Source: Bacillota bacterium (GTDB taxonomy: Bacteria > Bacillota > Clostridia > Lachnospirales > Lachnospiraceae). Taken from it: DNA of 9,198 bases. Below the pieces are notes generated by a model. The model searched no databases, was not told the origin of the DNA, and worked only from the letters and a program-made list of their open reading frames with translations. Of the stretch, positions 1 to 6,350 are shown piece after piece. A program made the position numbers and the translations under genes. Location: NCBI GenBank assembly GCA_023411225.1, contig JAEYPA010000044.1:1-9198 (forward strand). Direction: 5' to 3'. The first letter of the stretch is position 1; each line of letters starts with the position of its first letter.

Positions 1-123
1 GCCATCCGGCTTCCTTCAGATTTGTCGTCACCGACAACACCCTTGCCATTGGCTAAATCCTTCCCATCACCGGGCGGATTAGGAGACTTTCACTCCATAA
101 GAACGTGCGCCCGCCGGGCGCAC
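1..123 (-). mobile_element. Group II intron (class C), 5' end of domain I, truncated by window edge
   Basis: Read on the minus strand, the RNA would begin at 123 with GTGCG, the group II 5' consensus. An 8-bp perfect hairpin follows (GTGCGCCC, loop GGC, GGGCGCAC; 123-105). Further in are GGAGTGAAAGTCTCC (98-84), CAAGGGTGT, and AATCTGAAGGAAGC close to the edge. From memory, the order and sequence of these elements match domain I of class IIC introns such as the Oceanobacillus iheyensis intron, whose 5' part has the same GTGYGCCCGGC start, GGGTGAGAGTCCC hairpin, CAAGGGTGTC and AATCTGAAGGAAGC. Its location just past a rho-independent terminator also fits class IIC target choice. The ribozyme core, any reverse transcriptase/maturase gene and the 3' end would lie beyond position 1, so whether the intron is complete or active cannot be seen. 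Confidence 0.88.
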
Positions 124-129
124 GACAGT

Positions 130-177
130 AAAAGGACAGAAAATGGCATGTGTTTCTATGCCCTTTTCTGTCCTTTT
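130..177 (-). terminator. Rho-independent terminator of the aspartate-family operon
   Basis: Two 20-base arms (177-158 and 149-130) pair at 19 of 20 positions around an 8-base loop. On the minus strand the outer pairs are AAAAGG with CCTTTT, so the descending arm ends in TTTT, followed by ACTGTC. It lies about 60 bases after the lysC stop with no gene between, so it is the likely end of the transcript. The A/T-rich outer stem also gives a T-run on the plus strand, so it could work in both directions. The group II intron starts six bases past the stem, which makes this hairpin the probable insertion target. Confidence 0.75.
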
Positions 178-239
178 CAATAATGCTTCGGCCCCTAGTC
201 TGTTATTAGCAATATCACACGGAGCATTCTTACATTCAC

Positions 240-716
240 CTATTCGTTTACAAATTTATCATGTACAGAATTCATAGCTTTGTCTACATCACTATCATTA
301 ATTAATACTGTAACACGAATCTCAGAAGTAGAAATCATCTTAATATTTACTCCTACATCATATAAAGCTTCAAACATTTTGGCAGCAACCCCTGCATTGG
401 ACATCATTCCTGCACCAACTACAGAAACTTTTGCCACATTTTTCTCTATAGAAATTGATTCACATTTTAAACTTGTTTGTCTATGTCTCTTAAGAATCTC
501 TACTGCTTCCTCTACAACATCTTCTGCTACAGTAAAGCTAATATCCTTGGTACCATCTCTTCCAACGGATTGTAAAATGATATCCACATTAATATTATGT
601 CTAGCCAGATGATTGAATAGTTTAAATGCTACCCCTGGCTGATCCTCTAATCCAATTACAGCAATTCTAGCTGTGTTTCTATCACATGCTACCCCACTTA
701 CAAGCATTTTTTCCAT
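240..716 (-). CDS. lysC: Aspartate kinase beta subunit from an internal in-frame start
   Basis: Inside lysC, AAGGAGG (731-725) stands 8 bases before an ATG at 716 that is in frame with the full gene (codon 245). Translation from here would give a 158-residue protein holding only the two ACT domains. Bacillus subtilis aspartokinase II is known to be built from a full-length alpha chain and a beta chain of about 160 residues made from such an internal start at nearly the same codon, giving an alpha2-beta2 enzyme. I see the site directly; its use here is inferred from that family precedent. The Shine-Dalgarno codons (KEDV region) fall in the linker between the kinase and ACT domains. A second in-frame ATG at 707 (codon 248) could be used instead. 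Confidence 0.7.
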   Translation of the reverse strand: MEKMLVSGVACDRNTARIAVIGLEDQPGVAFKLFNHLARHNINVDIILQSVGRDGTKDISFTVAEDVVEEAVEILKRHRQTSLKCESISIEKNVAKVSVVGAGMMSNAGVAAKMFEALYDVGVNIKMISTSEIRVTVLINDSDVDKAMNSVHDKFVNE

Positions 717-1448
717 TTCAACATCCTCCTTAACAACTGTTCCTTCAGAAAAATTCAAACTGGAACGAACCACTAATTGAACTCCATATTTCTTAGCCAT
801 TTCCACAGAGCGATTATGCAAAACCCCAGCTCCTAAGGTTGCTAACTCAAGCATCTCATCGTAAGTGATAGCATCCAGTTTACGTGCATTCTTCACTATT
901 CTTGGATCTGCTGTATACACTCCATCTACGTCGGTGTAGATCTCGCACTCATCCGCATTTAATGAAGCAGCTAACGCTACTGCCGTTGTATCGGAGCCTC
1001 CCCTTCCAAGAGTCGTGTAGTCATCATATTTGTTAATTCCCTGAAAGCCTGTCACAATAACAATTTTACGATTGGATAATTCATTTCTGATTCGCTCTGA
1101 ATCAATTCTCTTTAGTCTAGCATTGCTATAAGCACTTGTAGTTTTCATCGTCACCTGGAATGCATTCAGTGACACTGCAGGTACTCCTAAATTATTCATT
1201 GCCATTGCCATTAACGCTACGGAGGTCTGTTCTCCTGTGGTTAATAACATATCCATCTCTCTTTTTGAAGGATTTGGATTGATATCTTTTGCTTGTTCAA
1301 TTAGTACATCTGTCATCTTACCCATTGCAGATAATACAACGACAACATCATTGCCCTTTTGATAATCTTCAATACATCTTCTGGCAACATTATAAATTCT
1401 TTCTTTATCGGCTACAGATGTTCCACCGAATTTTTTCACTATCAGCAT
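240..1448 (-). CDS. lysC: Aspartate kinase (monofunctional, lysine/threonine-pathway type)
   Basis: This enzyme phosphorylates L-aspartate to aspartyl-4-phosphate, the first step towards lysine, threonine and methionine, in the cytoplasm. The 402-residue protein has the family layout. The amino-acid kinase domain has KFGGTSV at 6-12, TTGEQTS at 70-76, GFQGIN at 134-139, LGRGGSDTT at 147-155 and YTDVDGVYTADPR at 171-183. Two C-terminal ACT domains follow (about 260-325 and 338-402), with typical DQPGV and NAGVAAKMFEAL segments. Length matches Bacillus aspartokinase II (about 408). The ATG at 1448 is preceded by AGGAGG (1459-1454) at good spacing. It is the last gene of the operon, 30 bases after the PGM-like gene, with a terminator behind it. 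The ACT pair implies feedback control by a pathway amino acid; which one cannot be read from sequence. No lysine riboswitch fits in the short gap upstream. Confidence 0.96.
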   Translation of the reverse strand: MLIVKKFGGTSVADKERIYNVARRCIEDYQKGNDVVVVLSAMGKMTDVLIEQAKDINPNPSKREMDMLLTTGEQTSVALMAMAMNNLGVPAVSLNAFQVTMKTTSAYSNARLKRIDSERIRNELSNRKIVIVTGFQGINKYDDYTTLGRGGSDTTAVALAASLNADECEIYTDVDGVYTADPRIVKNARKLDAITYDEMLELATLGAGVLHNRSVEMAKKYGVQLVVRSSLNFSEGTVVKEDVEMEKMLVSGVACDRNTARIAVIGLEDQPGVAFKLFNHLARHNINVDIILQSVGRDGTKDISFTVAEDVVEEAVEILKRHRQTSLKCESISIEKNVAKVSVVGAGMMSNAGVAAKMFEALYDVGVNIKMISTSEIRVTVLINDSDVDKAMNSVHDKFVNE

Positions 1449-1478
1449 AGCTGCCTCCTACCACACAACATTATAGTT

Positions 1479-2678
1479 TTATTTCTCTAACAGGTAATCA
1501 ATTAAAGTATATCCCTCTTTAAATACATTCCCTGTTGTTGCTGCTTCCTTTTCGTTATATAACTGTATATTCTTTTGTGGCTTTGTACTATCATAAAGCA
1601 TATAAGGGACCGGATCAGAAGTATGGGTCCTGCAGGCAATTGGAGTTGGGTGATCTGGTAATACCAGCATACGATAATCTACTTTCGCCTGTTCCATGTC
1701 CTCTTTAATAACTTTTATGACCTGTTCATCTAAATACTCAATGGCTTGTATCTTACGCTCAATGCTTCCCTGATGACCCATTTCATCAGGAGCTTCTACA
1801 TGAACATATGCAAAATCATAATCATCCTGTAATAATGCATGAACTGACGCTTTTGCTTTCCCTATATAATTGGTGTGAAGTGTTCCATTGGCACCCTCTA
1901 CCTGAATGACTTTCATTCCTGCACCAACTGCAATTCCCTTTAAAAGATCAACGGCAGAAATCATAGCACCTTTCTTACCGGTCTTCTCAAAAAAATTATC
2001 TAAAGCCGGTCTTGTTCCTGCCCCCCAGAACCAGATAGAATTAGCCTTATTTAGTCCATTCTTGGCACGATCTATGTTAAGTGGATGATTATTCAAAATA
2101 TCAAAGCTCTTCTTCATCATTTCCTTTAATGCCGGTTCTGTTGGAAGATAACTTCCTATTACCTTACCTAGTATATCATGTGGTGGCGTTAATTCAACTA
2201 TTTTACCACAATTCCATATAGTTAAATGACGGTAACTGGTTCCAACATAATATTTATATATATCATTTTCCAGTTCTTTTTTTACAGCATCCAACAAAAT
2301 AGCCGCGTCCTCAGTAGAGATTTCACTAGAGCTATGATCAATTATAGTCTTATGCTCATAGTCCTCCTCCTCAGAAACCGTTACAATATTACAACGCAAG
2401 GCAATGTCAGTCGGCTTCATGTCTACTCCTATGCTTAAAGCTTCCAGGGGAGAACGCCCTGTGTAATATTTCCTTGGGTAGTAACCTAATACAGCCAGAT
2501 TTGCAGTATCACTACCAGGTTGCATTCCCTCTGGAATAGTATGTACTAATCCTATCTCTGACTTTGTTGCCATCTCATCCATGCATGGAGTGTGAGCGGC
2601 ATGAAGAGGCGTTCTTCCGTTCAGAGCTTCAATGGGTTCATCAGCCATTCCATCTCCTAAAACAATTACATACTTCAT
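1479..2678 (-). CDS. apgM: Cofactor-independent phosphoglycerate mutase-like protein, probable homoserine kinase
   Basis: A 399-residue member of the alkaline phosphatase superfamily, archaeal-type (ApgM) branch. Metal and catalytic motifs are intact: GDGMAD near the N-terminus (D9), PGSDTAN with the nucleophile-position Ser56, WGAGTRP at 218-224, PDEMGH (D298, H302), and LPDHPTP then THTSDPVP (D342, H343, H352, D355). By sequence alone it would be called 2,3-bisphosphoglycerate-independent phosphoglycerate mutase. However, a subfamily with this layout that sits beside threonine genes in genomes lacking ThrB has been proposed as a homoserine kinase. Here it lies between hom and lysC, exactly where thrB would be expected, so phosphorylation of homoserine to O-phosphohomoserine is the more likely role. 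The ATG at 2678 follows AAGGAAG. It is separated from hom by 116 bases that contain a hairpin and a TATAAT box, so it may be partly independently expressed. Family call about 0.95; kinase role about 0.65. Confidence 0.9.
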   Translation of the reverse strand: MKYVIVLGDGMADEPIEALNGRTPLHAAHTPCMDEMATKSEIGLVHTIPEGMQPGSDTANLAVLGYYPRKYYTGRSPLEALSIGVDMKPTDIALRCNIVTVSEEEDYEHKTIIDHSSSEISTEDAAILLDAVKKELENDIYKYYVGTSYRHLTIWNCGKIVELTPPHDILGKVIGSYLPTEPALKEMMKKSFDILNNHPLNIDRAKNGLNKANSIWFWGAGTRPALDNFFEKTGKKGAMISAVDLLKGIAVGAGMKVIQVEGANGTLHTNYIGKAKASVHALLQDDYDFAYVHVEAPDEMGHQGSIERKIQAIEYLDEQVIKVIKEDMEQAKVDYRMLVLPDHPTPIACRTHTSDPVPYMLYDSTKPQKNIQLYNEKEAATTGNVFKEGYTLIDYLLEK

Positions 2679-2703
2679 ATACTTCCTTCTTTCTCAAACA
2701 ATC

Positions 2704-2709
2704 ATTATA
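2704..2709 (-). promoter_or_regulatory. Possible internal -10 box upstream of the PGM-like gene
   Basis: TATAAT reads on the minus strand about 26 bases before the start codon of the PGM-like gene and after the hairpin that follows hom. No convincing -35 hexamer is found 16-18 bases upstream, so this may only be chance AT-richness. If real, it would allow apgM-lysC transcription that does not depend on readthrough from hom. Confidence 0.25.
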
Positions 2710-2736
2710 CAAGGTGTTCGTTATTATTCCATAAAG

Positions 2737-2769
2737 CAGCCTGTCAGAAGATACGCTTCTGGCAGGCTG
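2737..2769 (-). terminator. Intercistronic hairpin between hom and the PGM-like gene
   Basis: Two 14-base arms (2769-2756 and 2750-2737) pair at 13 positions around a 5-base loop, 25 bases past the hom stop codon. On the minus strand only CTTTAT follows, so the U-tract is poor and full termination is doubtful. It may act as a partial terminator, a barrier to 3' exonucleases protecting hom mRNA, or a processing site that sets the ratio of hom to downstream enzymes. Confidence 0.45.
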
Positions 2770-2794
2770 TAGAATTAGCACCTGTTTCATCGTG

Positions 2795-4000
2795 CTAAAA
2801 TGCAACACGGATTCTACTTAACATATGGTTTAAAGAATGTGCTTTTTCCGCAAATTCTTTTTCAGACATTAGAGAAGTAATAAGGCCAACTTCTCCGTCA
2901 ACTCCTGCATCTACTACTGTAGCTGGTTGGAACGTCTCGATTGCCTTAGATTTTTCTGTCTCAGCAAAGCGGACGAAAAATCTATGCTTGGCATCCTCAA
3001 AACTTTCTAACTGAAGTTTATCTTTACTCCAGATTGTCATAATATTGGTTCCCTTATGTTTTGCTGCATCAATAACATCTGCTACTACTGCACTTGCCGT
3101 TGGAAGCTTACCAGCTCCCTTCCCATAGAACATAGTATCGCCTAGTACATTACCTTTTACAAAGATTCCATTGAATACATCATTTACACTATACAAAGCA
3201 TGCTCACTGTTGATCATCATAGGCGCTACAAAGGCAACAATCTTATCTCCATCTTTTCTACTGGATCCTACAATCTTGATGCTAGCATCTAATTTTTTAG
3301 CATATAGCATGTCAGTTTTGGTTATCTTAGTGATTCCCTCTGTATAGATATCTTCATAATCTACTTGTCTTCCATAGGCTAAGGAAGAGAGAATTGCAAT
3401 CTTACGACAGGCATCATAGCCCTCTACATCTGCCTCAGGATTACGCTCTGCATACCCTTTCTCTTGGGCATCCTTTAATGCAGTCTCAAAATCTTGGTCC
3501 TCCGCTGACATCTTAGTCAAAATATAATTCGTTGTGCCATTTAAAATACCAGTAATTTCTTCAATCTCATCTGCTGTTAGAGATTGGTTTAAAGGACGGA
3601 TAATAGGAATTCCGCCGCCGACACTCGCTTCAAATAAAAAATTAATGTCTTTTTCCCTGGCTAACTCCAATAACTCAGCTCCATGCTTTGCTACCAGTTC
3701 CTTATTGGAGGTGCATACACTCTTTCCCGCTTCCAAAGCCTGTTTTACAAATTCATAGGCAGGATGAACCCCGCCCATAGTCTCAACTACAATATCAACC
3801 TCTGGATCATTTACTATCACCTGATAATCATGAACTACTTTCTTCTCCATTGGATCACCCGGAAAATCTCTAAGATCCAAAATGTATTTCACATTAATTG
3901 GCTGTCCTGTCTTAACCGCAATGCTTTCATTGTTTGTGTTCAGTACCTCCACAACACCGGAGCCTACTGTACCATATCCTAAAATACTAATGTTTATCAT
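2795..4000 (-). CDS. hom: Homoserine dehydrogenase with shortened C-terminal ACT-like region
   Basis: It reduces aspartate-4-semialdehyde to homoserine with NAD(P)H, the branch point to threonine and methionine. The 401-residue protein has the Rossmann motif GYGTVGSG at 8-15, SNKELVAKHG at 98-107 (Lys105), the family signature around EASVGGGIPII at 124-134, LNGTTNYIL at 153-161, and NPEADVEGYDACRK at 187-200 with the catalytic-type Asp196 and Lys200. Bacillus-type enzymes are about 430 residues and end in a full ACT domain. Here the ACT-like tail begins at RFFVRF (340-345) but seems to lack the usual GVL/I helix and following strand, and it stops after about 60 residues. The ATG at 4000 follows GGGAGTGA, which overlaps the end of the upstream ACT gene; only four bases separate that stop from this start, so translational coupling is likely. 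Confidence 0.95.
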   Translation of the reverse strand: MINISILGYGTVGSGVVEVLNTNNESIAVKTGQPINVKYILDLRDFPGDPMEKKVVHDYQVIVNDPEVDIVVETMGGVHPAYEFVKQALEAGKSVCTSNKELVAKHGAELLELAREKDINFLFEASVGGGIPIIRPLNQSLTADEIEEITGILNGTTNYILTKMSAEDQDFETALKDAQEKGYAERNPEADVEGYDACRKIAILSSLAYGRQVDYEDIYTEGITKITKTDMLYAKKLDASIKIVGSSRKDGDKIVAFVAPMMINSEHALYSVNDVFNGIFVKGNVLGDTMFYGKGAGKLPTASAVVADVIDAAKHKGTNIMTIWSKDKLQLESFEDAKHRFFVRFAETEKSKAIETFQPATVVDAGVDGEVGLITSLMSEKEFAEKAHSLNHMLSRIRVAF

Positions 4001-4004
4001 TTTG

Positions 4005-4445
4005 TCACTCCCTAGCTAAGAATTTTAATGATTGTACCCCTGGCAGATTTTTGATTCCATCTACAAAAATAGAAAAATCATTTTCTGACGGTAAAATCTC
4101 CACACTTATAGAAATAAGTGCAATGCCGCCAACCGGTATGGCCTGATTTATCGTAAGTACGTTGGCACCAAATTCGGCAATTTTGTTCAACACCATTGAT
4201 AATAAGCCTGGCTGATCCTGCATCTGAATCATAAAGGTAATATTTTTACCCTTAGTATTCTCATGAAACGGAAAAATATCATCCTTATATTTATAAAAAG
4301 AACTTCTACTAATTCCCACTGCCTCTGTTGCTTCCTGAATAGTCATTTCCTCGTCAGTTTCTAGCATACGCTTTGCAGAGACCACCTTTAAGAGCACTTC
4401 AGGTAATGCACTCTTCTTAACAATATAATATTTTTGTTCTTCCAT
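4005..4445 (-). CDS. UPF0735 (PheB-like) helix-turn-helix plus ACT domain protein
   Basis: A 146-residue protein with a small helix-turn-helix-like segment (about 33-58, TIQEATEAVGISRSSFYKY) followed by one ACT domain (about 69-143) containing the ligand-loop motif DQPGLLSMVLNKIAEFGANV. This arrangement is the UPF0735 family, whose Bacillus member is PheB, found beside the phenylalanine gene pheA; its molecular function is not settled. ACT domains commonly bind amino acids, so it could sense a pathway product and regulate either transcription or an enzyme. It is the first gene of the hom-apgM-lysC operon and abuts hom, which points to a role in control of this branch. The ATG at 4445 is preceded by AGGGTGA. 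The family call is firm; the regulatory role is inference. Confidence 0.9.
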   Translation of the reverse strand: MEEQKYYIVKKSALPEVLLKVVSAKRMLETDEEMTIQEATEAVGISRSSFYKYKDDIFPFHENTKGKNITFMIQMQDQPGLLSMVLNKIAEFGANVLTINQAIPVGGIALISISVEILPSENDFSIFVDGIKNLPGVQSLKFLARE

Positions 4446-4514
4446 ACTTACTCACCCTAATTGTTTGTGGTACAAATACATGTGTTTTTCTTAGGAAGAT
4501 ATTAACACATGGTT

Positions 4515-4520
4515 ATTATA
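4515..4520 (-). promoter_or_regulatory. Probable -10 box of the ACT-hom-apgM-lysC operon promoter
   Basis: A perfect TATAAT on the minus strand lies in the very AT-rich 180-base gap between the cheW terminator and the ACT-protein gene. A T-rich stretch (TTTTGT) sits 17 bases upstream where the -35 would be, but it is a poor match to TTGACA. Transcription would begin near 4508 and leave a leader of roughly 60 bases, too short for a T-box or lysine riboswitch. Some promoter is required here because the preceding unit ends in a terminator; the exact box is less certain. Confidence 0.45.
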
Positions 4521-4626
4521 AAATCAACCAAATGATTACAAAAAATATGACGAAAATAATTATATTATCAAATATTTTTTTAGTAAAATCGAGTAGCTTA
4601 ATTACTCAGTTCATCTAGCACATGAC

Positions 4627-4657
4627 AAAAGGCTCCGCACCTTTCGGTACAAGAGCC
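4627..4657 (-). terminator. Rho-independent terminator after cheW
   Basis: On the minus strand GGCTCT, a bulged T, then GTACC pair with GGTGC and GGAGCC around a GAAA tetraloop, giving 11 pairs, followed by TTTTGT. It begins 12 bases after the cheW stop codon. The GNRA loop, GC-rich stem and T-run are typical of an intrinsic terminator. It divides the secA-prfB-cheW unit from the amino-acid operon. Confidence 0.88.
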
Positions 4658-4669
4658 CTAAAATACACT

Positions 4670-5140
4670 TTATTCTTCTTTTAAGCTCTCAACAAAATTC
4701 TTCATTTCTTCTTTTTCATCAGCTGAAAGAATCTTATCTGCATTCAGGCATAACACAAGATTATCCTTTACCTTAGCAATCTCATCAATATAGGAGGTTT
4801 GATTGGCTTGTATCATTTTAGGGGGAGTAGATAAATCTTTACTATCCACTGTAATGATTTCATCTACATAGTCAGCAGTAAAAGCAAAAACATTGTCCCC
4901 ACTTCTAGTAATAATCAATTTAGGGTCTGCCACTTCTTCACTATTTGTAAGTTTAAACTTACTATGGAGACTATATACCGGGATCACCATTCCACGAAGA
5001 TCAATTATCCCCTCAATGTTATCTGGAGCATTAGGTACCTGAACAGTACCGGTTTTAGGCTCGATTGCATTGACTTTTTCTACATCTATTCCATATATCT
5101 GCTTGTTTATATGGAATAATATAATCTTTTTCTCTGCCAT
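4670..5140 (-). CDS. cheW: CheW-type chemotaxis coupling protein
   Basis: A 156-residue protein consisting of a single CheW domain. Such proteins link chemoreceptors to the histidine kinase CheA in the signalling array at the cell membrane. Recognisable family segments are the N-terminal strand KKIILFHINKQIYGIDVEKV, the core GIIDLRGMVIPVYSL, the FAFTADYVDEII stretch and the late LVLCLNADKIL strand. There is no receiver domain, so it is not CheV. I chose the ATG at 5140 because AGGAGG (5154-5149) lies 8 bases before it; an in-frame ATG at 5161 would overlap that ribosome binding site with its own codons and has no comparable site. It follows prfB by 47 bases and is followed by a terminator, so it is the last gene of the secA unit. 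No other chemotaxis or flagellar gene is in the window, so partners must be encoded elsewhere. Confidence 0.9.
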   Translation of the reverse strand: MAEKKIILFHINKQIYGIDVEKVNAIEPKTGTVQVPNAPDNIEGIIDLRGMVIPVYSLHSKFKLTNSEEVADPKLIITRSGDNVFAFTADYVDEIITVDSKDLSTPPKMIQANQTSYIDEIAKVKDNLVLCLNADKILSADEKEEMKNFVESLKEE

Positions 5141-5187
5141 ACACACTACCTCCTTATTCATCCATGCTTTGGATTGTCGGTTTTCTC

Positions 5188-6310
5188 TTAATCTGTGTTT
5201 GGATTTTTCGTATTAATCCATTTGAGATACGCATTGATAAATGGATCAATTGCACCATCCAAAACGCTTGATACATTACCAGATTCCTCTCCAGTTCTAT
5301 GATCCTTTACCATAGTATACGGTTGCATAACATAAGAACGGATTTGATTCCCCCAGCCGATTTCTTTAACTTCCCCTCGGATGTCAGACTCTTTTTCCTG
5401 ATTCTCCTGCTGTTTTAACAAATAAAGCTTGGCCTTTAACATCTGCATCGCTTTATCCTTATTCATATGCTGAGAGCGTTCATTTTGACATTGTACTACG
5501 ATACCACTTGGAAAATGTGTGATACGAATAGCAGAAGATGTCTTATTAACATGCTGACCACCGGCTCCACTGGAACGATAAGTATCTATTCTAATATCGT
5601 CATTACTTATCTCTATATCAAGGTCTTCCTCAATATCAGGCATAATATCGCAGGATACAAAGGACGTCTGTCGCTTACCTGCCGCATTAAATGGAGAAAT
5701 ACGAACCAGACGGTGTACACCATGCTCAGATTTTAGCAGTCCATACGCATTAGAACCTCTTATCTCCAAAGTAACAGACTTAAGTCCAGCTTCATCCCCA
5801 TCAAGGAAATCAATCATCTCTACCTTGAAACCTTTTTTTTCTGCCCATCGTTGATACATTCTGCAAAGCATATTGGCCCAGTCACAACTTTCTGTACCTC
5901 CGGCTCCAGCATGAAGGGAAAGAATAGCATCACATTTATCATACTTATCGGATAACAACGTACTAATCCGAAGTGTCTCATATTCTTCTATAAAATGATC
6001 TAATTGCTCCTTCACCTCTGGAATTAATGAAGCATCCTCTTCTTCATATCCCATTTCCAATAAGGTCTCCACATCTTCATAAGCTAGTCGTAGCTTATCA
6101 TAGGTGGCTATTACGTCCTTAAGACCTGAAAGCTCTTTCATCACCTTTGTAGAACGTTCAGCATCATCCCAAAAATCAGGCGACTCGATCAGCTTCTCTA
6201 GTTCTTCTATCCGTTGTTTCTTATTCTCCAAGTCAAAGTGAATCCCTCACTTCAAGTAGCGGTTTTTCATAGGTTGACAATATATATTTAAATTGGTCTA
6301 ATTCAACCAC
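5188..6310 (-). CDS. prfB: Peptide chain release factor 2, expressed through a +1 programmed frameshift
   Basis: RF2 recognises UGA and UAA stop codons in the ribosome and triggers peptide release. Translation starts at a GTG at 6310 behind a long ribosome binding site, GAGGTGAT (6321-6314). It runs 25 codons (start residues VVELDQFKYI, GTG read as Met) to an in-frame TGA at 6235-6233, then shifts +1 at CTTTGAC and continues DLENKKQR to the stop at 5188, giving 373 residues. With this start, the codon-recognition tripeptide SPF falls at 205-207 and the catalytic GGQ at 250-252, the same numbers as in Escherichia coli RF2, which supports both the start and the shift. The frame opening at TTG 6231 is only the part after the shift. 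It lies 40 bases after secA and is probably co-transcribed with it. Expression should be self-limiting: scarce RF2 favours the frameshift. Confidence 0.96.
6232..6252 (-). promoter_or_regulatory. prfB: RF2 programmed +1 frameshift site
   Basis: On the minus strand the codons are GTG AGG GAT TCA CTT TGA, then C. The slippery CTT (6238-6236) precedes the in-frame TGA with the poor-context C after it. An internal Shine-Dalgarno-like AGGGA sits just upstream at the same distance as AGGGGG in the Escherichia coli gene. Skipping the T at 6235 places GAC (Asp) in frame with the rest of prfB. All elements of the known autoregulatory site are visible. Confidence 0.95.
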
Positions 6311-6350
6311 TCTATCACCTCATATCTAAACTAATTGTATTCTTACTATT

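Noticed and set aside
280..612. Open frame on the plus strand opposite lysC
   Set aside because: It lies wholly antisense to a well-conserved ACT-domain region, has no ribosome binding site I can see and no recognisable protein features.
3534..3982. Overlapping plus-strand open frames opposite hom
   Set aside because: They are antisense to the conserved Rossmann and catalytic regions of homoserine dehydrogenase and resemble no family; they are shadow frames.
4446..4626. T-box or lysine riboswitch controlling the amino-acid operon
   Set aside because: The leader after the likely promoter is about 60 bases, AT-rich and without the conserved stems or the T-box motif; the 30-base gap before lysC is also far too short.
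5141..5161. Upstream ATG at 5161 as the cheW start
   Set aside because: Its first codons contain the AGGAGG that serves the ATG at 5140, and the extra residues (MNKEVVC) are not part of the CheW fold.
6311..6350. Terminator between secA and prfB
   Set aside because: No hairpin with a T-run is seen in the 40-base gap, only the prfB ribosome binding site, so readthrough is expected.
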